Positions 56,247 to 64,000 of a DNA stretch of 64,000 bases are shown here, in pieces (position 1 is the stretch's first letter; each line of letters opens with the position of its first letter). Both the position numbers and the translations under genes were made by a program. The stretch covers positions 434,001-498,000 of the forward strand of contig NZ_BMES01000001.1 of NCBI RefSeq assembly GCF_014636935.1, in the 5' to 3' direction. This stretch comes from Alsobacter metallidurans. GTDB lineage: Bacteria; Pseudomonadota; Alphaproteobacteria; Rhizobiales; Beijerinckiaceae. The notes beneath the pieces are model-generated. The model ran no database searches, was not told the origin of the DNA, and saw only the letters and a list, made by a program, of their open reading frames with translations.

Positions 56247-56418
56247 GGAAAAACCCCTCTGTTGAAATCCGGCCTTTGAGCAAGCCGTTGCGCTCGCAGG
56301 ATGGCATGGCCTTCACCCGAGGTGAAGCGCGCAAACACCGCAGCCGGAAGAGCTTGGCGACCCCGTGCGCCGGTGGCATGCTTCAACTTCAGGGGGACCT
56401 CCTTCAAGGGAGCGCTCT

Positions 56419-57318
56419 ATGCCGTGTCGCCGTTCGCCCACCCGCCGTGGGCTTCGCGCCCGCCTCGCCGCAGCCTGGACCGCGCCCGCGGGCGTACTCC
56501 TCGCCACCGCGCTCGCGCTGGGCTGGACGACGCCGGCGGCCGCGCGCGACGGCGCCAACGAGGTCGACGTCGAACTCGTGCTGGCGGTGGACATCTCCTA
56601 CTCGATGGACCCCGAGGAGCAGGCGCTCCAGCGCCAGGGCTACATCGATGCGCTTCGCTCGCCCGAGGTGATCGACGCCATCCGCAAGGGCGTGAACGGC
56701 AAGATCGCGGTCACCTATGTGGAATGGGCCGGCATCAACACCCAGGAGGTCGTGGCCGACTGGATGGTGATCGACGGCAAGGAGAGCGCCGCCGAGTTCA
56801 CCGCGCAGCTCGCCGCCAAGCCGATCCGCCGGCTCTACCGCACGTCGATCTCGGGCGCGCTCGACTTTGCGGTCCCGCTCTTCGACAAGAACGACTATCA
56901 CGGCCTCAAGCAGGTGATCGACGTGTCGGGCGACGGCTCCAACAACCAGGGCCGGCCCGTGACGGCAGCACGCGACGACGCGCTCGCCAAGGGCATCACC
57001 ATCAACGGCCTGCCGATCCTGCTCAACCGCCCGAATGGCGGGTTTCCGGAGGTCGAGAACCTCGACGAATATTACCGCGATTGCGTGATCGGCGGCCCGG
57101 GCTCCTTCATGATCCCGATCCGCGAGCGGGCTCATTTCGTCGAGGCCATTCGCACCAAGATCCTGCTCGAGGTCGCACTCGCTCCGCCGCCGGCCTGGCC
57201 CGTGCGGGTGATACCGGCCAGCGCCGTGGGCGGCGAGGTGCTGCGCACGCAGGGCGCGGAGCAGAAGACGGCCTGCATGTTCGGCGAAAGGCAATGGCAG
57301 CAGCGCTGGGGCAATTGA
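56419..57318 (+). CDS. Secreted DUF1194 von Willebrand factor A-like protein
   Basis: The 299-residue protein has an N-terminal signal ([20 protein letters not shown]) and a vWA-like domain from about residue 50. The metal-site motif is AVDISYSMD (DxSxS), and [12 protein letters not shown] carries a second acidic loop; [15 protein letters not shown] and [13 protein letters not shown] are typical of DUF1194. It is probably periplasmic and binds a metal ion, with unknown ligand. GGGAG precedes ATG 56419, chosen over an upstream in-frame ATG at 56365. It is divergent from the nucleoside operon; mgsA follows 19 bases after the stop. Confidence 0.87.
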   Translation: MPCRRSPTRRGLRARLAAAWTAPAGVLLATALALGWTTPAAARDGANEVDVELVLAVDISYSMDPEEQALQRQGYIDALRSPEVIDAIRKGVNGKIAVTYVEWAGINTQEVVADWMVIDGKESAAEFTAQLAAKPIRRLYRTSISGALDFAVPLFDKNDYHGLKQVIDVSGDGSNNQGRPVTAARDDALAKGITINGLPILLNRPNGGFPEVENLDEYYRDCVIGGPGSFMIPIRERAHFVEAIRTKILLEVALAPPPAWPVRVIPASAVGGEVLRTQGAEQKTACMFGERQWQQRWGN

Positions 57319-57337
57319 GCGTGGCCACGCTCCCGCT

Positions 57338-57763
57338 ATGATGCGCGACCTCCGCCCGAGTCCCGCCATGGCCCGCTTCCGCCTCGCCCTGATCGCGCAC
57401 GACCAGAAGAAAGCCGCCATGGTGGCCTGGGCGGAGCGCCACCGCGCCGCGCTCGCGCGCTGCCAGCTTTACGCCACCGGCACCACCGGCTCGCGCATCA
57501 AGGAGCGCTGCCCGGACCTCGACATAACACTGATGAAGAGCGGCCCGCTCGGCGGCGACCAGCAGATCGGCGCCCTGATCGCCGAGGAGCGGCTGGACGG
57601 GCTCGTGTTCTTCGTCGACCCTCTCTCGCCGCACCCGCACGACGTGGACGTCAAGGCGCTGACCAGGCTGGCGCTGGTCTACGACATCCCGATGGCGTGC
57701 AATCTCTCCACCGCCGACCTCGTGGTCGCGGGCTTCGAAGCCATGCGCCGCCGGCCCTCCTAA
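57338..57763 (+). CDS. mgsA: Methylglyoxal synthase
   Basis: The enzyme turns dihydroxyacetone phosphate into methylglyoxal, a bypass of lower glycolysis used when sugar phosphates pile up. [11 protein letters not shown] binds phosphate; [16 protein letters not shown] holds the catalytic Asp; [16 protein letters not shown] and [11 protein letters not shown] complete the active site. The frame encodes 141 residues from ATG 57338; the core of the family starts near [13 protein letters not shown] (ATG 57368), so the first ten residues are doubtful. Downstream lie only repeats. Confidence 0.92.
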   Translation: MMRDLRPSPAMARFRLALIAHDQKKAAMVAWAERHRAALARCQLYATGTTGSRIKERCPDLDITLMKSGPLGGDQQIGALIAEERLDGLVFFVDPLSPHPHDVDVKALTRLALVYDIPMACNLSTADLVVAGFEAMRRRPS

Positions 57764-57916
57764 TTGGCTCGAACCTGCCGGGCCGGCAGAAGATTGCACC
57801 CGACAACGCCACTCATCCTGAGGAGCAGGCCCACTTGGGCCTGCGTTTCGAAGGACGAGGGGGGGCGTGGAGATGGGTGACGATGAGCAGAGCGCGCCGA
57901 AGCTGGGACCACCTCC

Positions 57917-58001
57917 CGTCATTGCGAGCGTCAGCGAAGCAATCCAGCCTAAAAGCCCGATCATTAGGCTGGATTGCTTCGCCTCCGGCTCGCAATGACG
58001 G
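57917..58001. repeat. Family A palindromic repeat
   Basis: The arms CGTCATTGCGAGCGTCAGCG and GCCTCCGGCTCGCAATGACGG are inverted around AAAGCCCGATCATTAGGCTGG. The 57764-58075 gap holds this copy and a following half-copy; no gene is visible. Confidence 0.88.
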
Positions 58002-58033
58002 CGAGGCGTTGTGGCGGTCGAGACCCCCTCGCG

Positions 58034-58064
58034 TCCTTGCTTCGCCTCCGGCTCGCAATGACGG
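58034..58064. repeat. Family A repeat, right arm only
   Basis: TGCTTCGCCTCCGGCTCGCA plus ATGACGG repeats the right arm of the preceding copy without a left partner. It ends 11 bases before the hrpB stop. Confidence 0.75.
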
Positions 58065-58075
58065 CGGAGGGACGC

Positions 58076-60553
58076 TCACGTCCCGCGTGGCTTGGCGCGC
58101 GCCGTAGGGGCGGCCTCGGCAGGGTCGTCCGGCCAGGGGTGGCGCGGGTAGCGGCCTTTCATGTCGGCCTTCACGGCCGCCCAGGAGCCGCGCCAAAACC
58201 CCGGCAGGTCGCGGGTGATCTGGATGGGGCGGTGCGCCGGCGACAGGAGGTGCAGAACCAGAGGCAGCCGGCCGTTCGCGACGGCGGGATGCTGCTTCAG
58301 GCCAAACAGCTCCTGCACCCGGATGGCCAGCACCGGACCTTCCTCGGCCTCGTAGTCGATGGCGGCGTTGTTGCCGGTCGGGGCGGCGAAGTGCGTCGGC
58401 GCCTCGGCGTCGAGCCGGCGGGCCATGTCCCATGGCACGAGGGCTTTCAGGGCGCGGTCGAGATCGTCGGTCGTGATCTGCGCCAGGCTGGCGCGTCCCT
58501 CGATAAAGGGCGCGAGCCATTCGGCCGCCGATCCCGCGAGCGCTTCGTCCGACAGGTCCGGCCAGCTCGGGTCGGCGCGCCGCAAAAACATCACCCGGTT
58601 GCGCCATTGCGCCAGCGCCTTGCTCCACGGCAGGCGGCCTATGCCAAGGCCGGCCACACCGCGCGCCAGAACCTGCGCGGCTTCGGGCGTCGCCGGCGTG
58701 GGGAGCGTCTTTTCTGAAAGCGTGATGGCGTGCAGCCGGCGCACCCGCCGGGCACGCAGCGCCGCCGCCTGGCGGTCGAAGGCGAGGTCGTCGGTGGTCT
58801 GGATGTGGCTCGCGAAGGCGGCTTCGATGGTTTCGGCGTCCAGCGGCGCGGCGAGCAGGATGCGGGCGGACGCGGCCCCGCCCGCGATCTCGGCCACGGC
58901 CAGGAAGGGCTCGCGCGCCAGCGCGTCGTGCGCCTCTGTCTGCGCGCCACGACCGTTCGCCATCACGAAGGCGCCGGGCGCGCCGCGCGCCTTGGCGATC
59001 CGGTCCGGATAGGCGAGCGCCAGCACCGCGCCGGCGTCCGCGACGTCGCCCGGGCGGAAGCGCGCCCCCACGGAGTCGCACCAGCCGCGCGCCAGCCGGC
59101 GCATGTCCTCGGCCCGACGGCCCCTGTCGCGCCGGAACGCGTCGAGCCGGTGGCCGAGATGCGCCGAGTCGCCGCCAAGGCCACGCTCGGTGATCACGGC
59201 CGCGATCTCGGCCGCGAGGCCAGCCTGGCCGCGCCCGGCCGCGCTCGCCACCATGCGGGCCAGCCGAGGCGGGAGTGGCAGGCCGCGAATGAGCTTGCCC
59301 TCCGGCGTCAGGCGACCCTGCGCGTCGATGGCGTCGATCTCGGTGAGCAGCGCCCGCGCCTCCGCGAGCGCCGGCCGGGGCGGCGGATCCAGGAAGGGCA
59401 GGGTGGCGGGGTCCGTGACCCCCCAGGCGGCGCAGTCCAGCAGGAGGCCGGACAGGTCGGCGCTCAGGATCTCGGCGGGCGCGAAGGGCTCCATCGCGCC
59501 CGTGGCGGCCTCCTCCCACAGCCGGTAGCAGACGCCCGGCTCGGTGCGCCCGGCGCGGCCGCGCCGCTGGTCGGCGGCGGCGCGAGACGCCCGCACGGTT
59601 TCGAGCCGCGTGAGCCCGATCGCGGGCTCGTAGCGCGGCACGCGCGCCAGCCCGCTGTCCACCACCACCCGCACGCCCTCGATGGTGAGCGACGTCTCGG
59701 CGATGGAGGTCGCCAGCACGACCTTGCGGCGGCCCGGCTTCGCCGGCTGCACGGCGAGATCCTGGTCGCGCTGGTCCATCGCGCCATAGAGCGGCGCGAT
59801 GTCGACGGCCGGGTCCTTCACCCGTTCGGCCAGCATGGCGGCGACGCGGCGGATCTCGCCCTGGCCGGGCAGAAACGCCAGCACGGAGCCGGGCTCGGCG
59901 CGCAACGCCGTCAGGATGAGGTCGGCGACTTGCTCGTCCGTGCGCCGGCGCGGGTCGCGGCCGACATGGCGGGTCTCCACCGGAAAGGCGCGGCCTTCGC
60001 TGCGGATCACGGGCGCGTCGCCGAGCAGCCGCGCGACGCGCGCGCCGTCCAGCGTGGCCGACATCACGAGGATGCGCAGGTCCTCGCGCAGGCCCGCCTG
60101 GGCGTCCAGCGCCAGCGCGAGGCCAAGGTCCGCGTCGAGCGAACGCTCGTGGTATTCGTCGAACAGCACCGCGGCGACGCCCGCGAGCTCCGGGTCGTCC
60201 AGGATCATGCGCGCGAACACGCCCTCGGTGACGACCTCGATGCGGGTGCGCGGTCCGATCTTTGATCCGAGGCGCACGCGCAGGCCCACGGTTTCGCCAA
60301 CGGGCTCGCCCAGCGTTTCCGCCATGCGGCTCGCGGCCGCGCGGGCGGCGAGGCGTCGCGGCTCCAGCAGGATCAGCTTGCCGGGGCGGCCCGCAAGCGT
60401 GGTCCACGGCTCGTCCAGCAGCGCCAGCGGAACGCGCGTCGTCTTGCCGGCGCCCGGCGGCGCCACCAGCACGGCGTTCGGACGTTCGGCCAGCGCGACG
60501 GCGATATCGGCCAGAACGGCGTCGATCGGGAGCGGAGTGTCGAAATGGCGCAT
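58076..60553 (-). CDS. hrpB: ATP-dependent helicase HrpB
   Basis: The 825-residue DEAH/RHA-type helicase has Walker A VAPPGAGKTTRVPLALL (about residue 33), motif II LFDEYHERSLDADLG, motif III VMSATLDGARV, and motif VI in QRRGRAGRTEPGVCYR. A C-terminal HrpB domain containing FAAPTGNNAAIDYEAEEGP identifies the HrpB subfamily. The cellular role of HrpB is not firmly established; RNA or DNA unwinding is assumed. The start at ATG 60553 fits the family. It is divergent from the small gene and luxR-type gene. Confidence 0.94.
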   Translation of the reverse strand: MRHFDTPLPIDAVLADIAVALAERPNAVLVAPPGAGKTTRVPLALLDEPWTTLAGRPGKLILLEPRRLAARAAASRMAETLGEPVGETVGLRVRLGSKIGPRTRIEVVTEGVFARMILDDPELAGVAAVLFDEYHERSLDADLGLALALDAQAGLREDLRILVMSATLDGARVARLLGDAPVIRSEGRAFPVETRHVGRDPRRRTDEQVADLILTALRAEPGSVLAFLPGQGEIRRVAAMLAERVKDPAVDIAPLYGAMDQRDQDLAVQPAKPGRRKVVLATSIAETSLTIEGVRVVVDSGLARVPRYEPAIGLTRLETVRASRAAADQRRGRAGRTEPGVCYRLWEEAATGAMEPFAPAEILSADLSGLLLDCAAWGVTDPATLPFLDPPPRPALAEARALLTEIDAIDAQGRLTPEGKLIRGLPLPPRLARMVASAAGRGQAGLAAEIAAVITERGLGGDSAHLGHRLDAFRRDRGRRAEDMRRLARGWCDSVGARFRPGDVADAGAVLALAYPDRIAKARGAPGAFVMANGRGAQTEAHDALAREPFLAVAEIAGGAASARILLAAPLDAETIEAAFASHIQTTDDLAFDRQAAALRARRVRRLHAITLSEKTLPTPATPEAAQVLARGVAGLGIGRLPWSKALAQWRNRVMFLRRADPSWPDLSDEALAGSAAEWLAPFIEGRASLAQITTDDLDRALKALVPWDMARRLDAEAPTHFAAPTGNNAAIDYEAEEGPVLAIRVQELFGLKQHPAVANGRLPLVLHLLSPAHRPIQITRDLPGFWRGSWAAVKADMKGRYPRHPWPDDPAEAAPTARAKPRGT

Positions 60554-60638
60554 GCGCGAGGATGTGGCCGACGGCTGAACCTGGCGCAAGTCTCGGGCGC
60601 GGTCCGAGGGCGGAGGCGCCACCTGCCTATTATGCCAG

Positions 60639-60658
60639 ATTGTCACAGATCCGACATT
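60639..60658. promoter_or_regulatory. Candidate LuxR-type operator (imperfect inverted repeat)
   Basis: TGTC-N8-GACA occurs at 60641-60656; extended to ATTGTC...GACATT it is 5 of 6 symmetric on each side and about 20 bp long. Size and position, 35 bases before the TTG start, are compatible with a lux-type box. No binding is shown. Confidence 0.3.
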
Positions 60659-60683
60659 CCCTTGATGATGTCCGTCAAAGGGA
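60658..60683 (+). promoter_or_regulatory. Hairpin that could mask a ribosome site
   Basis: TCCCTTGA (60658-60665) pairs with TCAAAGGGA (60675-60683) with one bulged A. Five bases of the ribosome-binding AGGGAGG (60679-60685) lie in the 3' arm, so the fold would limit translation of the gene at 60691. Confidence 0.4.
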
Positions 60684-60690
60684 GGCTCAA

Positions 60691-60882
60691 TTGAAATCCA
60701 AAAACACGGATATCTCTACGCTCACCTACGTGATCGGTTGCTTGTATTTCTGCTCGGAAACCCTCGACGCACTCGGGCAGAGAGACTTCGCCGACGAGCT
60801 CCGAAAGACCTGCGACAGGTTGGCCGGAAATTTGCGGTCCCCTGAAACACGTCAGTTGAAGATTGTCGTTTCGAACGACTGA
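60691..60882 (+). CDS. Small protein upstream of the LuxR-type gene
   Basis: The predicted protein has 63 residues and starts at TTG 60691, 5 bases after AGGGAGG. Its sequence, including DISTLTYVIGCLYFCSETLD and DFADELRKTCDRLAG, reads as two amphipathic helices with three cysteines; no signal peptide is present. I recognise no family. The AT content is higher than in neighbouring genes. The frame is open upstream, but no ATG or GTG lies close enough with a ribosome site. A terminator-like hairpin follows at 60928. It is probably transcribed separately or partly together with the LuxR-type gene. Confidence 0.6.
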   Translation: MKSKNTDISTLTYVIGCLYFCSETLDALGQRDFADELRKTCDRLAGNLRSPETRQLKIVVSND

Positions 60883-60927
60883 CCACACAGCGCGCATGGC
60901 CACGCTTGTGCTATGATCAAAAGATTA

Positions 60928-60972
60928 GCGGACCGACAGGCCTTTGCGGCGGCGGTCCGCACTCTTTTGTTT
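60928..60972 (+). terminator. Terminator-like hairpin before the LuxR-type gene
   Basis: GCGGACC (60928-60934) pairs with GGTCCGC (60954-60960), followed by ACTCTTTTGTTTC. It fits a terminator for the small gene and lies just upstream of the preferred LuxR start. Confidence 0.55.
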
Positions 60973-60984
60973 CAGGGCCTCGCA

Positions 60985-61704
60985 ATGGCAGTCATGCACA
61001 GGGACGGTTCCGCCCCCAATCACGCGGAAATAGCCATCGACGATCGAATGGCGGCCTTTACGAAGGCCAATGGTTTCGGGCACTACGCCTATCACGTTCG
61101 CCTCGTTCCAGGCGAAATAGAACGCGATCTTATTGTTTATACAAGTTACCCGGAAGCCTGGGTCCAGCGCTATGTGGAGCAGGACTACTTTCAGATAGAC
61201 CCGGTCATCAAGCTGGCGCAGTTCAACATCATGCCGATCAACTGGGACGATTTCGACCAGGGTGATTCAAAAGTGTCGCGACTGGTGCAGGAGCGCCAGG
61301 CATTCGGCGTTGGCCCGCGCGGCCTGACAGTGCCGATTCGCGGCGCCGTGGGCGACTTCGCTTTGTTCAGCGTCACGTGTGGCGAGGACCACGATGCGTG
61401 GCGCGCCAAGCTGCCCGGCCGGGTCGGCGAGGTCGTGGTCGCAGCCTATGAGTTTCATGCCGCCGTGATGAGCATCTGTGTCGAGGAGGACCACGAGACG
61501 CGGCCGCTCTCCACCCGCGAGCGGCAGGTGTTGACGCTCGCCGGCCAGGGCATGCCGCACAAGTCGGTGGCCTTCGCGCTCGCGATTTCGGAAAGCGCCG
61601 TGAAGCTCTACCTCGACAGCGCCCGCAACAAGCTGGGCGCTCACAATACCGCCCAGGCGATCGGCTACGCGGTGTCGCGCCATCTCATCGCCAGCCCGCC
61701 CTGA
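60985..61704 (+). CDS. LuxR family transcription regulator with autoinducer-binding domain
   Basis: From ATG 60985 the protein has 239 residues. The N-terminal domain keeps the acyl-homoserine-lactone pocket: Tyr55 and Trp59 in YTSYPEAW, Tyr63 in QRYVEQDYF, Asp72-Pro73 in FQIDPV, Trp87 in INWDDF, and a Gly in IRGAVGDFAL. These numbers sit two above those of TraR, which supports this start over ATG 60913; the region between would also have to contain a terminator-like hairpin. The C-terminal LuxR helix-turn-helix is LSTRERQVLTLAG through ISESAVKLYLDSARNKLGA. No luxI-type synthase is in the window, so it may be a solo receptor. Confidence 0.93.
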   Translation: MAVMHRDGSAPNHAEIAIDDRMAAFTKANGFGHYAYHVRLVPGEIERDLIVYTSYPEAWVQRYVEQDYFQIDPVIKLAQFNIMPINWDDFDQGDSKVSRLVQERQAFGVGPRGLTVPIRGAVGDFALFSVTCGEDHDAWRAKLPGRVGEVVVAAYEFHAAVMSICVEEDHETRPLSTRERQVLTLAGQGMPHKSVAFALAISESAVKLYLDSARNKLGAHNTAQAIGYAVSRHLIASPP

Positions 61705-61770
61705 GAGGCGGACGAGTTCCCCAGCCTGAGGGCGGACCGTCGCGTCGCCCAATAGCCCGACGCAGGCGCA

Positions 61771-62391
61771 TCACGCCGGGAAGCCGTAGCGCCTCAGGTC
61801 GATCGCGAGCTGGTCGGCCGTGGTGAAGTGCACGGCATGCATGCCAACCGCCCGCGCGCCCTCGACGTTCTTGGGCGAGTCGTCGATGAACAGGCAGTCG
61901 GCCGCGTCGAGGCCGTTGCGGTCGAGCAGCACATGGTAGATCGCCGGGTCGGGCTTGAGGAGCTTCTCCTCGCCCGACACCACCACGTCGCGAAAGCCGT
62001 CCAGAAACGGCCAGCGCCGGCGCGCGATGGCGAACTTCTCATGCGAAAAATTGGTGATCGCCCAGGTCGGCACGCCGTGCTGGCGCAGCCGCTCCAGCAG
62101 CACGACGCTGCCATGGACCACGTCCGCCACCGTCTCGACCCAGCGCTCGTCAAAGGCGCGGATTTCGTCTGCGAGGTCGGGATGCCGCTCGGTCAAAATC
62201 GCGACCGCATCCGCGAAGGGGCGGCCCCGGTCCTGCTCGATGTTCCAGGCCGGCGTGCACACCTCGCCCAGAAACCACTCCATGCGGTCCGGGTCCGGGA
62301 TGATCTTGCGGTAGAGATACCGGGGATTCCAGTCGAGCAGCACTTCGCCGATGTCGAAGACCACCTGCGTTGGGTTCTGCGAAGCCTCCAT
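61771..62391 (-). CDS. HAD family phosphatase (YihX-like)
   Basis: The 206-residue haloacid dehalogenase-superfamily protein has motif I VFDIGEVLLDW, motif II in AITNFSHEKF, Lys in EEKLLKPDPAIY and motif IV LFIDDSPKNVEGA. In motif I the second Asp of DxD is Gly, as in YihX-type sugar-phosphate phosphatases (DLGNV). A helical cap lies between residues 20 and 90. The substrate is unknown. It lies 2 bases downstream of upp and is probably cotranscribed with it. Confidence 0.88.
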   Translation of the reverse strand: MEASQNPTQVVFDIGEVLLDWNPRYLYRKIIPDPDRMEWFLGEVCTPAWNIEQDRGRPFADAVAILTERHPDLADEIRAFDERWVETVADVVHGSVVLLERLRQHGVPTWAITNFSHEKFAIARRRWPFLDGFRDVVVSGEEKLLKPDPAIYHVLLDRNGLDAADCLFIDDSPKNVEGARAVGMHAVHFTTADQLAIDLRRYGFPA

Positions 62392-62393
62392 GG

Positions 62394-63053
<660 letters not shown>

Positions 63054-63093
63054 CCGGAATCGGATGCGCGCACCATAGCGCGACGGACAAAAA

Positions 63094-64000
63094 CTAAAAC
63101 ACCGTGCCGTCGCTGATCACCATGATCGGCGGCGGGCCGCCCGGCCGCTTCTCCCGCGCGATGCGCCGCCCGGCCGCCCAAGTGCCGCCTTCCAGCGCCT
63201 TGGCGAGCGGAAACTGCTCGGGCGTGAGCCCCAGGCGGCTGCGGATCAGCCCCGCGACGTCGTCCAGCAGCGCCACCGTGAGGGCGCGCCATTCCACCAC
63301 CAGGGTGGAATCCGCCGGATGGGGCCGCTCCGCTTCGTTCGGGTCCTTCAGCGCCAGAACGCCCGCGTCCACGAAGAGGCCGCCATTGCGGTACTCGGCC
63401 AGGCCCGTGAGCGCATCCACCCCGGACACGCCCACGCCCGCCGCCTGCAGCGGCTCGATCAACGAATAGGCCAGCCATTGCGAGAGCTTGTGGAACGGCA
63501 GCAGCCCGGTGGTCGCGTCGTCGGTCACGAGGCTCGGATGCCGCCACGTGTCGCCGAGATCGACGCCGCCGAGCGCGATGCGCCCAGGCCAGATCGGGCC
63601 GAGATGCCCCAGCAGCGCCGCGAGAATCGCTTCCGCCGGGAGGAGGCCGCCCTCGACCTGCGCGGCGAGATGGTCAAAGAGCCCGCCCGGGCGCGCCTCG
63701 TCATGCCGGGCGAACACCGCCGGTCGCCCGAGCGCTGCGCGGCCCAGGCGCCGGAGCAGGTCGACCCGGCCCTCGAGACCGACCATCGGATTGCGCGGGT
63801 CGATCTGGAAGCCGGCCGCAACCTCGTTGACCTGGAGCGCCGCGAGCCGGCTGGCGTCAGCGCGTAGCGGCTCGCCCGGCCGGGCGGAAAACAGCCCGGA
63901 CGCGAACATGTAGAAGCTCGCCACCGCGAGCCCTTCCGAGCGCGCGAAGCGCTCCCCGCTGGCCGCTTCGAGATAGGACCAGTCCGGCCCCGCGCCGGCG
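63094..64000 (-). CDS. URC4/Urg3 family protein (DUF1688), C-terminal part
   Basis: About 302 codons are visible and the frame runs off the right edge, so the start is missing. SERF-like [35 protein letters not shown] and [17 protein letters not shown] are signatures of the URC4/Urg3 (DUF1688) family. In yeasts URC4 is needed for the URC uracil-degradation route, acting with URC1 and a uracil phosphoribosyltransferase; the reaction of URC4 itself is not settled. Bacterial members often sit beside upp, as here (40 bases apart). Cellular location should be cytosolic. Confidence 0.9.
   Translation of the reverse strand, partial: AGAGPDWSYLEAASGERFARSEGLAVASFYMFASGLFSARPGEPLRADASRLAALQVNEVAAGFQIDPRNPMVGLEGRVDLLRRLGRAALGRPAVFARHDEARPGGLFDHLAAQVEGGLLPAEAILAALLGHLGPIWPGRIALGGVDLGDTWRHPSLVTDDATTGLLPFHKLSQWLAYSLIEPLQAAGVGVSGVDALTGLAEYRNGGLFVDAGVLALKDPNEAERPHPADSTLVVEWRALTVALLDDVAGLIRSRLGLTPEQFPLAKALEGGTWAAGRRIAREKRPGGPPPIMVISDGTVF

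Noticed and set aside
57338-57367. Methylglyoxal synthase N-terminal extension as a functional segment
   Set aside because: Ten extra residues have no similarity to the family and an in-frame ATG follows; it is kept only as the longest possible start.
60913-60984. Earlier ATG (60913) as start of the LuxR-type regulator
   Set aside because: The region contains a terminator-like hairpin, and starting at 60985 aligns the pocket residues with TraR numbering; the earlier start cannot be fully excluded.

Overview
The window is high-GC DNA from an alphaproteobacterium, most likely of the order Hyphomicrobiales (Rhizobiales). Four things point there: an MmcB-type repair nuclease, a RegB/RegA (ActS/ActR) redox two-component pair, a Caulobacter/Rhizobium-style cpa/tad pilus cluster, and many intergenic palindromes beginning CGTCATTGCGAGC. 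I cannot assign a genus. Almost everything is ordinary chromosome. No insertion sequence, prophage, CRISPR array or rRNA operon was found. There is one tRNA gene.

Layout. 1-9.1 kb: the end of a DUF1801 gene, tRNA-Leu(CAG) with its own promoter, a small membrane protein, an NDUFA9-like dehydrogenase, a CysZ/EI24-like membrane protein, mmcB, malic enzyme (maeB), then a one-gene type IIL (MmeI-like) restriction-modification enzyme flanked by repeats. 9.3-15.4 kb: an MFS transporter, mutS, and a small pilus satellite (a stand-alone pilus N-terminal domain protein and two TadE-like pseudopilins). 15.9-25.4 kb: phosphomannomutase/phosphoglucomutase, an aspartic protease, a sugar-acid operon (glk-dgoK-dgoA-rbsK), class I fumarase and a Bcr/CflA pump. 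25.6-33.6 kb: a YgjP-like metalloprotein, PHA depolymerase divergent from regB-regA, gpmA, dapB, a lipoprotein, a GNAT enzyme and two DUF1330 paralogues. 33.9-43.8 kb: the main Flp/Tad pilus cluster (flp-cpaA-cpaBCDEF-tadBC, then tadD convergent). 44-48 kb: a possible microprotein, the operon M17 aminopeptidase / MarR-like regulator / NlpC-P60 peptidase, and ghrA. 48-56.3 kb: a nucleoside uptake and salvage operon (bmp, ABC ATPase, two permeases, cdd, purine nucleoside phosphorylase, deoC, deoA). 56.4-64 kb: a DUF1194 vWA protein, mgsA, hrpB, a small TTG-start gene followed by a LuxR-type regulator, a HAD phosphatase, upp, and a URC4/Urg3-family gene that runs off the end.

Themes. Nucleosides are imported by the BMP-type ABC system and split by Cdd, PNP and DeoA; DeoC then takes deoxyribose-phosphate into central metabolism. 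Uracil can be salvaged by Upp, whose neighbour belongs to the uracil-catabolism URC4 family. The pilus genes are divided between two places about 18 kb apart. Three families of palindromic repeats fill most gene-free gaps. One copy lies inside the nucleoside operon, between the binding-protein gene and the transporter genes.

No clearly new multi-gene system is visible. The most open questions are the LuxR-linked small gene with its possible control signals, the 28-codon ORF with a near-ideal ribosome binding site, the type IIL enzyme's specificity, and the repeat families.
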